A stretch of DNA of 64,000 nucleotides from Brevibacterium sp. XM4083 (GCF_006489205.2 NZ_VFYR02000003.1:241462-305461); one strand, 5' to 3'. Positions 34,126-42,272 are shown, counted from the first letter of the stretch. The notes: generated by a model from the letters alone, not told the origin. Program-made: numbers and translations.

Positions 34126-35334
34126 TCAGCCGAGGGCGGGCACGAGCGCACCGGCGGCGAGCAGCCGTTCGGCAAGCGGCCGACCGATGTCGGCCACCGA
34201 CACCGGATCGCCGTCGAGGAGGGTGCGGACGTCGGGCAGCTCGGCGTCGGTGAAGTCGAACCAGCCGATCCGGGTGCGCAGGCGGTTCCCCTCAAGCGTC
34301 GCGTCGAGACCGGCGCGCAGTGTCAGCGGTGACGCGTCGTCGAGGTGCTTCATCGCCGCGTGCTGAGCGAGAGGACCCAACGGCGCCGGGCGCGCCTGCG
34401 ACCGGCTGATGCGGTCGATGCTCGGATTCGGGTCGGCGGCGGTGAGGGCCGAGACCATGGCCTCCCTGATCGCCTCAAGCGTCTCGGCGTCCGGACGGCT
34501 CTGACCCAGCGGCAGGCTCGCGCGCATCTGCGGATCGTCCTGGAGCCGAGCGAGTGCCGCCTGCGCGAGCTGCTCGGCGACTCCGTACCGCGTCCAATTG
34601 TGGATGCCGAGGGTGAGGTGGATCGAGACATCACCCTGGGCGGTCGCGGCGTGGAGCCAGCCGCGCGGCAGATAGAGGGCGTCGCCGGGTTCGAGCACGG
34701 CGTCGATGACGGGCTCGGTCGTCGCCGCCCGGCCCACGGCCTCGCGTCGGTCGGTCCACGGCTGGTCACGCAGGGGAGCATCGAAGACGGGTTCGTGGAT
34801 GACCCACCGCTTCGCGCCTTCGATCTGGAGGACGAAGACGTCGTGGACGTCGTAGTGGTCGTCGAAGCCCTGGTTCTGCGGCGGGGTGATGTAGGCGTTC
34901 GCCTGGACCGGGTTGCCGAGTTCGCGGCTGAGCGCGCTGGAGAACGCACCGATGGGCTCCCAGGTGCGCTGGAGCGCCTGGAGGACGAGGGTCGCTCCGG
35001 CATGGAACTGCTTCCACAGCTTCGTGTCATCGAGCTGGTCGCCGATCGTCGCGCCGACCCCGGCCGGGGAGGTGAACGACGCCGTCGGCAGGGTCGCGCC
35101 GTCCTTGGCGACCCGCAGGAACGGGGAGCGCAGACCGCGCGCGGAGATGAGCTCGTCGACGGCGCGGGAGGAGAAGAGGTCGGAGAAGTCGGAGACTCCG
35201 CGACTGAGCAGCGCTCGCCTGCCCCAATAGTCCTGGGCGAAGGTTCCGCGCGAGCAGTCGATGAGCCGGGATTCCAGCACCCCGGCGCCTGCAGCGGCGC
35301 CGGGGTGCTGGATCTCAGTGGTGGGGGTGCTCAA
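34126..35334 (-). CDS. JmjC/cupin-like Fe(II)/2-oxoglutarate oxygenase (RoxA-type)
   Basis: A 402-residue oxygenase. The metal triad HxD...H is visible as His160 and Asp162 (FDDHYDVHDVFVLQ) and His228 (LPRGWLHAA), with a likely 2-oxoglutarate-binding region between them; the C-terminal half is a helical/winged domain as in RoxA (YcfD), NO66 and MINA53, which hydroxylate Arg or His of ribosomal proteins. The TTG start overlaps the stop codon of the repeat-peptide gene (TTGA), with GGAG 10 nt upstream inside that gene. Coupling to a His-containing repeat protein makes that peptide a candidate substrate, as an alternative to a ribosomal protein. Confidence 0.82.
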   Translation of the reverse strand: MSTPTTEIQHPGAAAGAGVLESRLIDCSRGTFAQDYWGRRALLSRGVSDFSDLFSSRAVDELISARGLRSPFLRVAKDGATLPTASFTSPAGVGATIGDQLDDTKLWKQFHAGATLVLQALQRTWEPIGAFSSALSRELGNPVQANAYITPPQNQGFDDHYDVHDVFVLQIEGAKRWVIHEPVFDAPLRDQPWTDRREAVGRAATTEPVIDAVLEPGDALYLPRGWLHAATAQGDVSIHLTLGIHNWTRYGVAEQLAQAALARLQDDPQMRASLPLGQSRPDAETLEAIREAMVSALTAADPNPSIDRISRSQARPAPLGPLAQHAAMKHLDDASPLTLRAGLDATLEGNRLRTRIGWFDFTDAELPDVRTLLDGDPVSVADIGRPLAERLLAAGALVPALG

Positions 35335-35651
35335 GGTCGGTCGGCTCCACCGTCGGCACCGCCGTCGTGAACACCGGGTTCACCCGATGCGCCGCCATCG
35401 GCAGGGCCTTCTGCTCCGCCGTCGGCACCGCCGTCCTGGACACCCGGGGTGCCCGCGGCACCGCCGTCGGCCGGACCCTCGGCGCCACCGTCAGCACCGC
35501 CGTCGTGGACACCGGGGGTGCCCGATGCGCCGCCGTCCGCGGGACCTTCGGCGCCGCCGTCGGCGCCACCGTCATGAACGCCAGGCGTGCCCGCGGCACC
35601 GCCGTCGGCCGGGCCCTCGGTTTCGTTAGGATCGAAGTTGGATTCCGTCAT
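35331..35651 (-). CDS. perfectly repeated Asp/Gly/Ala-rich peptide
   Basis: A 106-residue protein: 11 leader residues (MTESNFDPNET), four 23-residue repeats and a 3-residue end. Each repeat is EGPADGGA, then A or S, then GTPGVHDGG (Gln for His in repeat 3, Glu for Thr in repeat 4), then ADGGA. There is no signal peptide, Cys or aromatic residue other than the Phe of the leader. AAGGAGG 8 nt before the ATG is the best Shine-Dalgarno site of the window, so it should be well made. Its stop overlaps the oxygenase start. It could be a multi-core precursor peptide, a metal-binding or a structural protein; no function is known to me. Confidence 0.75.
   Translation of the reverse strand: MTESNFDPNETEGPADGGAAGTPGVHDGGADGGAEGPADGGASGTPGVHDGGADGGAEGPADGGAAGTPGVQDGGADGGAEGPADGGASGEPGVHDGGADGGADRP
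35343..35618 (-). repeat. four 69-bp tandem coding repeats
   Basis: In-frame units at 35618-35550, 35549-35481, 35480-35412 and 35411-35343. Units 1 and 3 (Ala) and 2 and 4 (Ser) alternate, so the array looks like a duplication of a 138-bp dimer. Confidence 0.9.
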
Positions 35652-35832
35652 GATTCCTCCTTGATATCGCGTGGCAGCGGCGGCACCCGGTCAGCCGTCG
35701 ATCCTGGCCGCGCTCGGGCCTGCGTCGTCCCCGGTTGGGACGAGCCGCCTTGCTGACAGGCTACGTGTCAAACCGTCCGTTGTGAACAGGGCTGACGAGG
35801 ATTTTCGTCGAGTTCACCCGGCCCGGTCCGAT

Positions 35833-35868
35833 GCCGTCCGCGCAGCGGTGAGACGAAGTCCGCGCAGC
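35833..35868. repeat. 36-bp direct repeat, copy 1
   Basis: GCCGTCCGCGCAGCGG followed by TGAGACGAAGTCCGCGCAGC; copy 2 at 36485-36520 matches at 32 of 36 positions. The two copies flank the DUF2127 gene. Within each, GTCCGCGCAGC is itself repeated. The rest of the 304-nt gap 35652-35955 holds no gene that I can support. Confidence 0.7.
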
Positions 35869-35955
35869 GCCGAGGCGGGCCGAGCGGACATAGAGTGGAT
35901 TGAGCGCTGGCCGGTGCCGACGCCAGGCCACCGAGCGGAGAGGAGAGACACGACG

Positions 35956-36477
35956 ATGCGCGAGAAGCTCCTCGACCTCGTCTTCCTCATCGGCGTGTTC
36001 GGCAAGGGGATCGACGGACTCGCCGAGGTGGTCGGCGGGGTCGTGCTCCTCCTCACCACACCCGCACAGCTGACTGGCGCCGCCCGGGCCCTCACCGCCG
36101 AGGAGCTCACCGAAGATCCCCACGACCTGCTGGCCACCCTCCTCCTGCACGGCACCGCCCACCTCGACGGACGGACGACGACCTTCGCGGCGCTCTATCT
36201 TCTCGTCCACGGCGTGGTCAAACTCGCCATCATTGCCGCGCTGCTCTTCGGCACCACACGCCTCTACCCGTGGGCCATCCTCGCCCTCACCGGGTTCCTC
36301 GTCTTCCAGATCTATCAGCTCGTCGTCTCGCCGGGGATCGGCCTCGTCGTCCTCAGCGTGCTCGACGCCCTCATCATCTGGCTGACATGGCGAGAATGGC
36401 GCCGCGGACGCACCGTCCGCGACGCCATCGCCGAAGTCCGCGCGTGGCGTCGCCCCCGACGCGGGACCGCCGACTGA
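35956..36477 (+). CDS. DUF2127 membrane protein
   Basis: A 173-residue inner-membrane protein with an N-terminal helix (LLDLVFLIGVFGKGIDGLAE), a soluble loop with TAEELTEDPHDLLATLLLHG, and three C-terminal helices (about 75-97, 103-125, 128-148), the pattern of DUF2127 proteins. The HGVVKLAIIAALLF block is characteristic. ATG 35956 follows GGAGAGGAGAG. Function unknown. The gene is flanked by 36-bp direct repeats. Confidence 0.8.
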   Translation: MREKLLDLVFLIGVFGKGIDGLAEVVGGVVLLLTTPAQLTGAARALTAEELTEDPHDLLATLLLHGTAHLDGRTTTFAALYLLVHGVVKLAIIAALLFGTTRLYPWAILALTGFLVFQIYQLVVSPGIGLVVLSVLDALIIWLTWREWRRGRTVRDAIAEVRAWRRPRRGTAD

Positions 36478-36484
36478 ACCGCAG

Positions 36485-36520
36485 GCCGTCCGCGCAGCGC
36501 CGAGGCGAAGTCCGCACAGC
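36485..36520. repeat. 36-bp direct repeat, copy 2
   Basis: GCCGTCCGCGCAGCGC then CGAGGCGAAGTCCGCACAGC, lying directly between the DUF2127 stop (36477) and the stop codon of the convergent gene (36521). Confidence 0.7.
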
Positions 36521-37183
36521 TCACCGTCCGGCGAGTTCCTGCGCCTTCTTCTCGATCTCCGGTTCGCCGGCGGCACTGAGGTCGATGACGCCTGCGGCGA
36601 TGATGTGCTCGTGCAGCGGCTCGTGGCGGTGGGCGAGGAACTTCTCGAAGTCCTCGGCGGCGTTCGAGGTTCCCGTGCCGTGGCCGAGGAGGACGAAGTC
36701 GCGTCCCGCCGCGGCCTTGTCGATCTCCGTGACGAGGTCGTCGAAGAACCGGTCGAGGTCCTTCTTGTCGTCACGGCCGGTCTTCTTCTCCACCGTGCGC
36801 ATGTGGTGGCCGCGCGAGTCCGGGTTCTTCTCGTGCTCGTGCTGGTCGACTTCGACATCGTGGGCGCTCAAGTCGAAGTCGTAGAAGCGCGCGTCCTCGT
36901 CGGTGAGCGTGACGACGAACAGGTGCCCCTCGCCCTCGGTCGACTCGTGCGCGGCGAAGAGGTGACGGGCGCGTTCGACGTCCTCGATGCTCACGAGCCC
37001 GTCGTGCTGACGGCGGAAGACGACACGGTGGCCGTTCATGTTCACCGCGAGGCGATCGCCCGACTCCTGTTCGACCCGGTCGGCGTAGTTCTCCCACATC
37101 GTGATGAAGTGCTTCCACTCGATGTCGCGCGGAGCGGGATGGCCGAGGATGGACTCCTTGGTCTTCTGGGGATGATCGCTCAT
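36521..37183 (-). CDS. baeRF/host-attachment-type protein
   Basis: A 220-residue soluble protein. The centre (FVVTLTDEDARFYDFDL, about 90) and the FFDDLVTEIDKAAAGRDFVLLGHGTGTSNAAEDF region (about 145-180) resemble the bacterial archaeo-eukaryotic release factor-like (host attachment) proteins, in which a domain 2/3 core of eRF1 type is kept. It contains a His/Lys/Glu-rich stretch (HEHEKNPDSRGHH). ATG 37183 follows AGGAGG at 4-9 nt; the long open frame upstream is antisense to the next gene and was rejected. Function unknown, perhaps stress or ribosome related. Confidence 0.6.
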   Translation of the reverse strand: MSDHPQKTKESILGHPAPRDIEWKHFITMWENYADRVEQESGDRLAVNMNGHRVVFRRQHDGLVSIEDVERARHLFAAHESTEGEGHLFVVTLTDEDARFYDFDLSAHDVEVDQHEHEKNPDSRGHHMRTVEKKTGRDDKKDLDRFFDDLVTEIDKAAAGRDFVLLGHGTGTSNAAEDFEKFLAHRHEPLHEHIIAAGVIDLSAAGEPEIEKKAQELAGR

Positions 37184-37315
37184 GATGCCTCCTGGGGTGA
37201 GATGAGCGCGGGGATCGCGCCTCAGCCCCGACAATAGCCGCTTTTCGCTGTTGCCCCCATCCCCTATTCGCGCGATAGTCGAGTGCAAGGGCACCTGCGA
37301 GGCGAGGAGGACCGC

Positions 37316-38848
37316 GTGGACGTCACCGCTCTGCTTCCCCTGCTCGACGCGGGCGACTACACGATCGCCCGCGAGATCCTCCAACGCGGCTTCGCGGTCC
37401 TCTTCCTCATCGCCTTCGTCAACGCGTGGAACCAGTTTCCGCCCCTCCTCGGCGAGCACGGCCTCCTCCCCGCGCCGCGCTTCATCGCCCTGACGACGGC
37501 ACGGCAGGCCCCGAGCCTCTTCCGCTGGAGACGCACCCCCTACTCCGATCGCAACCTCCGCATCGTCTGCGCCGTCGGCATCCTCCTCGCCCTCACCGTC
37601 ATCGTCGGCCTCCCCCAGGCGGGACCCGCGTGGGCGCCGATTCCCGTGTTCCTCCTCATGTGGTGGCTCTACTTCTCGATCTCGGCGATCGGGCAGCGCT
37701 TCTACGGCTTCGGCTGGGAGAGCCTGCTCCTCGAGGCAGGATTCCTCGTCGGATTCCTCGGCTCCCACGCGGTCGCCCCGCCGCTGCTCATGATCCTCCT
37801 GCTGCGGTGGTTCACCGTCCGCGTCGAGTTCGGCGCCGGGATGATCAAGATGCGCGGGGACAGCTCGTGGCGTGATCTCACGGCGATGAACTACCACCAC
37901 CAGACGCAGCCGATGCCCGGCCCGCTCAGCCGCACCGCCCACCTCAAACCGGCATGGTGGCACAAGGGCGAGACGCTCGGCAGTCACATCGTCCAGCTCA
38001 TCGCCCCGTGGCTGCTCTTCCTCCCCCAGCCCATCGCCTCATTCGCCGCGGCCGCGATCATCATCACCCAGCTCGCACTCGTCATCACCGGCAACTACGC
38101 GTGGCTCAATTGGGCGACGATCCTGCTCGCGTGTGCGGGCATCAGCGACTCCTTCCTCCGCTGGATCATCGGCGGTCCGTGGCCGGAGTGGGGCATCGAC
38201 GCCGTTGTCCGCACTGTCCAGGATCCCCTCGCCGAGGCGGCCGGCAGTTCCGCTGCCTATCCGCCGTCCCCGCTGTGGTGGGTGCTCCTCATCACCGCGT
38301 TCGTCATCTGGCAGGCCATCCTCAACATCCCGGCGCTGCGCAACCTCTTCTCTCCGCGGCAGCTGATGAACGCCCACTTCAACCGCTGGGGCCTCGGCAA
38401 CGCCTATGGGGCGTTCGGGTCGATGTCGGAGACCCGTCACGAGATCGCCATCGAGGGCACGCTCGACCCCTCGGGCACGGCCGGGTGGAAGGAGTACGTC
38501 TTCAAGGGCAAGCCCGGTGACGTCACCCGGCGCGGACCCGTCGTCGCGCCCTACCATCTGCGGCTCGACTGGCTCATGTGGTTCGCCGCGCTCGGCGACT
38601 ACCGGGACTCCTGGTTCCTCGCGCTCCTCGAACGCCTCGCGACCGGGGATCGGCTCATCCGTCGGCTGCTCGGCCCCGACCCGTTCGACGGGGAGGCTCC
38701 CGCCCTCATCCGCGCCCGGATGTTCACCTACCGGTATGCGACACGGGAGGAGCGTCGCGCGGCGCGGGCCGCGGGCGAGCCCGTGCCGTGGTGGGTCCGC
38801 TCCGACCCTGTGACGATCGTCCGTCCCGTCTCCCTGCGCGGCCGCTGA
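37316..38848 (+). CDS. lipase maturation factor family membrane protein
   Basis: A 510-residue protein with seven or more membrane helices in the first 330 residues and a soluble C-terminal domain. NQFPPLLGEHGLLPAPRFI, GQRFYGFGWESLLLEAGF, and later NAYGAFGSMSETRHEIAIEG and the APYHLRLDWLMWFAALGDY block are diagnostic of the LMF1/LMF2 family. In animals LMF1 helps lipases fold in the ER; the bacterial role is unknown. GTG 37316 has GAGGAGG 5 nt upstream. Its 3' end overlaps the convergent MFS gene by 125 nt. Confidence 0.88.
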   Translation: MDVTALLPLLDAGDYTIAREILQRGFAVLFLIAFVNAWNQFPPLLGEHGLLPAPRFIALTTARQAPSLFRWRRTPYSDRNLRIVCAVGILLALTVIVGLPQAGPAWAPIPVFLLMWWLYFSISAIGQRFYGFGWESLLLEAGFLVGFLGSHAVAPPLLMILLLRWFTVRVEFGAGMIKMRGDSSWRDLTAMNYHHQTQPMPGPLSRTAHLKPAWWHKGETLGSHIVQLIAPWLLFLPQPIASFAAAAIIITQLALVITGNYAWLNWATILLACAGISDSFLRWIIGGPWPEWGIDAVVRTVQDPLAEAAGSSAAYPPSPLWWVLLITAFVIWQAILNIPALRNLFSPRQLMNAHFNRWGLGNAYGAFGSMSETRHEIAIEGTLDPSGTAGWKEYVFKGKPGDVTRRGPVVAPYHLRLDWLMWFAALGDYRDSWFLALLERLATGDRLIRRLLGPDPFDGEAPALIRARMFTYRYATREERRAARAAGEPVPWWVRSDPVTIVRPVSLRGR

Positions 38849-40049
38849 GTCCCGCGCAGGCCGCCCCGAGCAGGGCGAAGGCGACGGCGACCACGACGAA
38901 CCCGACCGACCCGATGGCGAAGGCTCCGAGCACGGCGGTGCCGACGGCGACCCCGGCGTTGAGACCGGCGTTGTTCCAGCTCACCGCCGAGGCCCGATGC
39001 TCGGCGAACTCGACGCTCACGGTCGCCTGCGCGGTGCTGAAACACGCCCCACCGGCCGCGCACCAGACGAGCAGTGCCGCGATCGCCACCCCCACCTCGG
39101 CGACGGTGAAGACGACGACGATCATCCCGGCGAGGACGATCGCCCACCCCGCGAGCAGGCCCATGAGCGGCCATCCTCGCTGTCGCCACCGATCGACGAG
39201 GAGTCCGGAGGCATACGACCCGGCCATCGACCCCACTCCCACGGCACCGCCGAGGAGGCCCAGGTCGATGACGCTGAAGTCGAACCGGGAGGCGAAGACG
39301 ACGCCGATGTACCCGTACGTCCCGATCCGCGCCGCCTGCGTGAGCGCGGTCGCGACGATGACCCCGGCGAAGCCGCGCCGGACCCACAACCCGAGCGAAC
39401 TCCGCCACGCCTGCCGCGGCGTCCGGCGCACGCGGGTGCTCGCCTCCGGCTCGCGCAGTCGACCGGCGATGAGGAGACCCGCGACGAGCATCCCTGCGGC
39501 GACGGCAGCGAAGGCGAACCGCCAGCCCCACGTGGCGGCGAGCAGGCTCCCGATCGGCACCCCGACGATCTGCCCGGCCCCGTAGACCGCCGCACCCAGT
39601 GAGATCGCCCGGCCGCGTTCGTGATCAGCGGCGGTCTCTCCGAAGACGGCCCACATCGCCGGGGCCGCGAGGCCGCCGCCGATGCCGACGATCCCGTGGC
39701 AGAGAGCGAGCATCGGCTCGCTCACCGCGAGAGCGCACCCGATGTCACCGGCGACGAAGATCGCCAGGCCGGCGAGGATCGCCGTGCGCCGGTCCCACCG
39801 GTCGGTCAGCGCCGCGAGAACCGGACTGGAGACGGCGTACCCGAGGACGTACCCGGTCATCGTCCACGCGGCCGCAGCGTGTGAGACCCCGAGGTCGGTC
39901 GCGATCGCATCGAGCAGCGGCGGAACGAGGAAGAGCTGGGCACCCATGAGGAGGAAGACCGCGTGGAGGAGCCGGTGCTGGCTCCACGGTGTTGCGGTGG
40001 GCGCTGCGGTGGGAGCTGGGGATTCAGCGTCGTGACGTCGAGGGGTCAT
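38724..40049 (-). CDS. MFS drug-efflux-type transporter
   Basis: A 441-residue 12-helix transporter of the DHA1 family. Motif A is present as LAALTDRWDRRTAI (about 75) and motif C as GAAVYGAGQIVGVPIGSLL (about 150). The last 40 residues are a basic cytoplasmic tail translated from DNA that overlaps the lipase maturation factor gene by 125 nt. ATG 40049 is preferred to the long upstream frame, which runs through the divergent LysR gene. The LysR gene at 40131 is divergent, 81 nt away, and probably controls it. Confidence 0.85.
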   Translation of the reverse strand: MTPRRHDAESPAPTAAPTATPWSQHRLLHAVFLLMGAQLFLVPPLLDAIATDLGVSHAAAAWTMTGYVLGYAVSSPVLAALTDRWDRRTAILAGLAIFVAGDIGCALAVSEPMLALCHGIVGIGGGLAAPAMWAVFGETAADHERGRAISLGAAVYGAGQIVGVPIGSLLAATWGWRFAFAAVAAGMLVAGLLIAGRLREPEASTRVRRTPRQAWRSSLGLWVRRGFAGVIVATALTQAARIGTYGYIGVVFASRFDFSVIDLGLLGGAVGVGSMAGSYASGLLVDRWRQRGWPLMGLLAGWAIVLAGMIVVVFTVAEVGVAIAALLVWCAAGGACFSTAQATVSVEFAEHRASAVSWNNAGLNAGVAVGTAVLGAFAIGSVGFVVVAVAFALLGAACAGLSGRAGRRDGRSSQGRSGPTTARARPRPAPRDAPPVSHTGR

Positions 40050-40105
40050 GACTCCACCCTGCGCCGGTGCAGGCGTCGGCATCCAAGACCGTTTCCCTCT
40101 CGGAC

Positions 40106-40122
40106 GATAAGCAGGGGTTATC
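40106..40122. promoter_or_regulatory. LysR-type operator
   Basis: GATAA (40106-40110) and TTATC (40118-40122) form an interrupted palindrome with a 7-nt centre, the T-N11-A layout of LysR boxes. TATCCT (40119-40124) is the likely -10 box of the LysR gene, so the site overlaps its promoter and lies between it and the MFS gene. Confidence 0.55.
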
Positions 40123-40130
40123 CTCGACTC

Positions 40131-41336
40131 GTGCAGCTCGAGCGCCTCGACTACTTCGTCGCCGTCGCCGAAGAACTCCACTTCGGTCGCGCCGCCGCAC
40201 GTCTGCATCTCAGCCAGCCGGCCCTGTCCCAGCAGATCAAACGCCTCGAGTCCGACCTCGGCGTGACCCTGTGCGTGCGCTCCGCCCACGGCGTCGAGCT
40301 CACCCCGGCCGGTGCGGTCCTCGCCGACTCCGCCCGGGATCTCCTCACCCGCTACGCCCTGCTGCGCTCCGACGTCCGTGCCGTCGCCGACGGATCCGGC
40401 GGCACGCTCCGGCTCGCCCTCACGCGCTCCGACGGCGAGGGTATGGCCCGCAGCCTCCTCACGGCGCTGACCGACCGGTACCCGGAGATGACGGTCGAGG
40501 CCGAGTCGGGATGGACCGCGTGGAATCTTGCGTCCCTCGATGCCGGGGACATCGACGCCGCGATCGTGCGCACGCCCCTGGGACGCGCCGACCTCGAGCA
40601 GGCGACGCTCGGCACCTCGGAGATCGTCGCCGTCCTGCCGTCGTCGCATCCGCTCGCCCGACACCGCCGACTCCAGCGAGGCGACCTCCTCGCCTCACCC
40701 GTGATCTTCTGGCCGAGGCGCCAGGCGCCGGCCGCATACGATTCGGTCATCAGCGACCTCTTCGGTGCCGCGGCCGACTCCGTCCGGATCGCCCACGAGC
40801 CCGACGGTGAGAGCATCCTCGCCGCAGTCGCCGCCGGTCGCGGCATCGGCCTGCTCGACCGGGGACGCACCACGCGGCGCCGGGGTCTCGTCACCCGCCG
40901 GTTCACCGGCACTCCGCCGCACCTCGGCGTCGCGCTGGCCTGGAAATCCGGGCGGCGCAGCCCCGCGCTCAGGCGGCTCGTCGAGCTAGTCGATGCCGGC
41001 GACGAGGAGGGCGATGAGGACGACGTTGAGGACGATGATGAGGCTCGCGGCGGCGAGCGCGGCGACCGTGATCGCCCGCCCGTTGGCGAACTCGCCCATG
41101 ACCGTCCGCATCCTCGTCAGCCGCACGAGCGGAACCATCGCAAAGGGGATCCCGAGGCTGAGGACGACCTGGCTGAGCACGAGCGCCCACGTCGGGTCGA
41201 TGCCGATCGCGAGAACCGCGAGGGCCGGGAGCATCGTCACCGCCCGCTGCCACACGATCGGCACATCGACGCGCAGGAGGCCCTGCATGATCGAGGCCCC
41301 CGCATAGGATCCGACCGCCGAGGAGGCGAGCCCTGA
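40131..41336 (+). CDS. LysR-family regulator with an abnormal C-terminal extension
   Basis: A complete LysR protein is seen in residues 1 to about 290: helix-turn-helix LDYFVAVAEELHFGRAAARLHLSQPALSQQ (1-60) and the substrate domain (90-290). The frame then continues for about 110 residues of Asp/Glu/Arg/His-rich sequence, antisense to mntH for 351 nt. Family members stop near RRLVELV (about 285), so the tail is probably the result of a lost stop codon and adds nothing known. GTG 40131 lies 6 nt after TATCCT, a leaderless pattern. It probably regulates the divergent MFS gene. Confidence 0.8.
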   Translation: MQLERLDYFVAVAEELHFGRAAARLHLSQPALSQQIKRLESDLGVTLCVRSAHGVELTPAGAVLADSARDLLTRYALLRSDVRAVADGSGGTLRLALTRSDGEGMARSLLTALTDRYPEMTVEAESGWTAWNLASLDAGDIDAAIVRTPLGRADLEQATLGTSEIVAVLPSSHPLARHRRLQRGDLLASPVIFWPRRQAPAAYDSVISDLFGAAADSVRIAHEPDGESILAAVAAGRGIGLLDRGRTTRRRGLVTRRFTGTPPHLGVALAWKSGRRSPALRRLVELVDAGDEEGDEDDVEDDDEARGGERGDRDRPPVGELAHDRPHPRQPHERNHRKGDPEAEDDLAEHERPRRVDADRENREGREHRHRPLPHDRHIDAQEALHDRGPRIGSDRRGGEP

Positions 41337-42251
41337 GGCGAGCAGGCCGATGCCGAAGAGGAGGCCGACGACCTCGCCGAGGTTGGCCGTGACGACCGCG
41401 TGGGCGCCTTCGATCGTGTCCGTGCCCGACTCCCCGCGCAGCGCAGCCGCGGCGAGCAGGAGCATCGCGATGTTGACGGAGCCGGCGACGACGAGGGAGA
41501 GCGCGACATCCCACCGGCTCGCCCGCAGCAGGCGCGGAATCTCAGCCCGCGGCACCGTCCCGTGCCGGTCGACGGCGAGGGCCGAGTGGAGGTAGATCGC
41601 ATGCGGCATCACCGTGGCCCCGAGCATCGAGGCGGCGAGCACGAGCGAGTTCGTGCCCTCGAGCTGCGGGACGAGGCCCCCGGCGGCCTGCCCCCAGTCG
41701 ACGTCGCCGACGACGAGTCCGGCGAGGAAGCCGATCGCGATGATCGCGAGGAAGCCGATGATGACGAACTCGAAGGGCCGCTGCCCGCGCGTCGACTGGA
41801 TGGAGAGGAGGACGAGGGAGACGACGCCGACGATGACCCCGCCGAGGAGGAGCGGCACGTCGAAGAGGATCTTCAGGGCGATGGCACCGCCGACCACCTC
41901 GGCGAGATCGGTGGCGACCGCGACGATCTCCGCCTGGCCCCAGTACGCGAGCCGTGACCTCCGGCCGAGGCGATCGCCGAGGAGGGCCGGCAGCGACTGT
42001 CCGGAGACGAGTCCGAGCTTCGCCGACAGGTACTGGACGAGGACGGCGATGAGGTTCGCGGCGACGAGCACCCAGACGAGGAGGTAGCCGTACTGCGCGC
42101 CGGCTGTGAGGTTAGCCGCGACGTTGCCGGGGTCGACATAGGCGACGGCCGCGACGAAGGCAGGACCGAGGAGGAGCACGAGCGAGGCGCGGGGCCGTGC
42201 CCGTGGGGTCGTGGGGCTCGCAGTGTGAGCCGTCGGGGAGTTCCTGCGCAT
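40986..42251 (-). CDS. mntH: Nramp-family Mn2+/Fe2+ transporter
   Basis: A 421-residue H+-coupled divalent metal importer with eleven predicted helices. Helix 1 carries the metal-binding DPGN motif (AYVDPGNVAANL, about 38-49) and helix 6 the MPH motif (GATVMPHAIYLHSA, about 215-228). The ATG at 42251 has no ribosome-binding site; a palindromic operator lies 1 nt upstream, so the mRNA is probably leaderless and blocked by the repressor. ATG 42266 (MYLNF) is the alternative start. Confidence 0.92.
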   Translation of the reverse strand: MRRNSPTAHTASPTTPRARPRASLVLLLGPAFVAAVAYVDPGNVAANLTAGAQYGYLLVWVLVAANLIAVLVQYLSAKLGLVSGQSLPALLGDRLGRRSRLAYWGQAEIVAVATDLAEVVGGAIALKILFDVPLLLGGVIVGVVSLVLLSIQSTRGQRPFEFVIIGFLAIIAIGFLAGLVVGDVDWGQAAGGLVPQLEGTNSLVLAASMLGATVMPHAIYLHSALAVDRHGTVPRAEIPRLLRASRWDVALSLVVAGSVNIAMLLLAAAALRGESGTDTIEGAHAVVTANLGEVVGLLFGIGLLASGLASSAVGSYAGASIMQGLLRVDVPIVWQRAVTMLPALAVLAIGIDPTWALVLSQVVLSLGIPFAMVPLVRLTRMRTVMGEFANGRAITVAALAAASLIIVLNVVLIALLVAGID

Positions 42252-42252
42252 G

Positions 42253-42272
42253 AAGTTAAGGTACATTAACTT
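42253..42272 (-). promoter_or_regulatory. candidate DtxR/MntR operator of mntH
   Basis: AAGTTAA (42253-42259) and TTAACTT (42266-42272) form a perfect inverted repeat with a 6-nt centre, GGTACA, directly in front of the mntH ATG. Size and AT-rich arms fit a DtxR/MntR-family site. A DtxR-family protein is encoded at 32483-33148. Confidence 0.6.

Noticed and set aside
35331-35651. repeat peptide as a mere antisense artefact of the plus-strand frame 35261-35629
   Set aside because: The minus frame has a perfect AAGGAGG site, ordered 23-residue repeats and a coupled downstream gene; the plus frame is an Arg/His/Pro-rich shadow.
36521-37987. 488-codon version of the baeRF-like gene
   Set aside because: The upstream 268 codons are antisense to the lipase maturation factor gene; ATG 37183 has an AGGAGG site.
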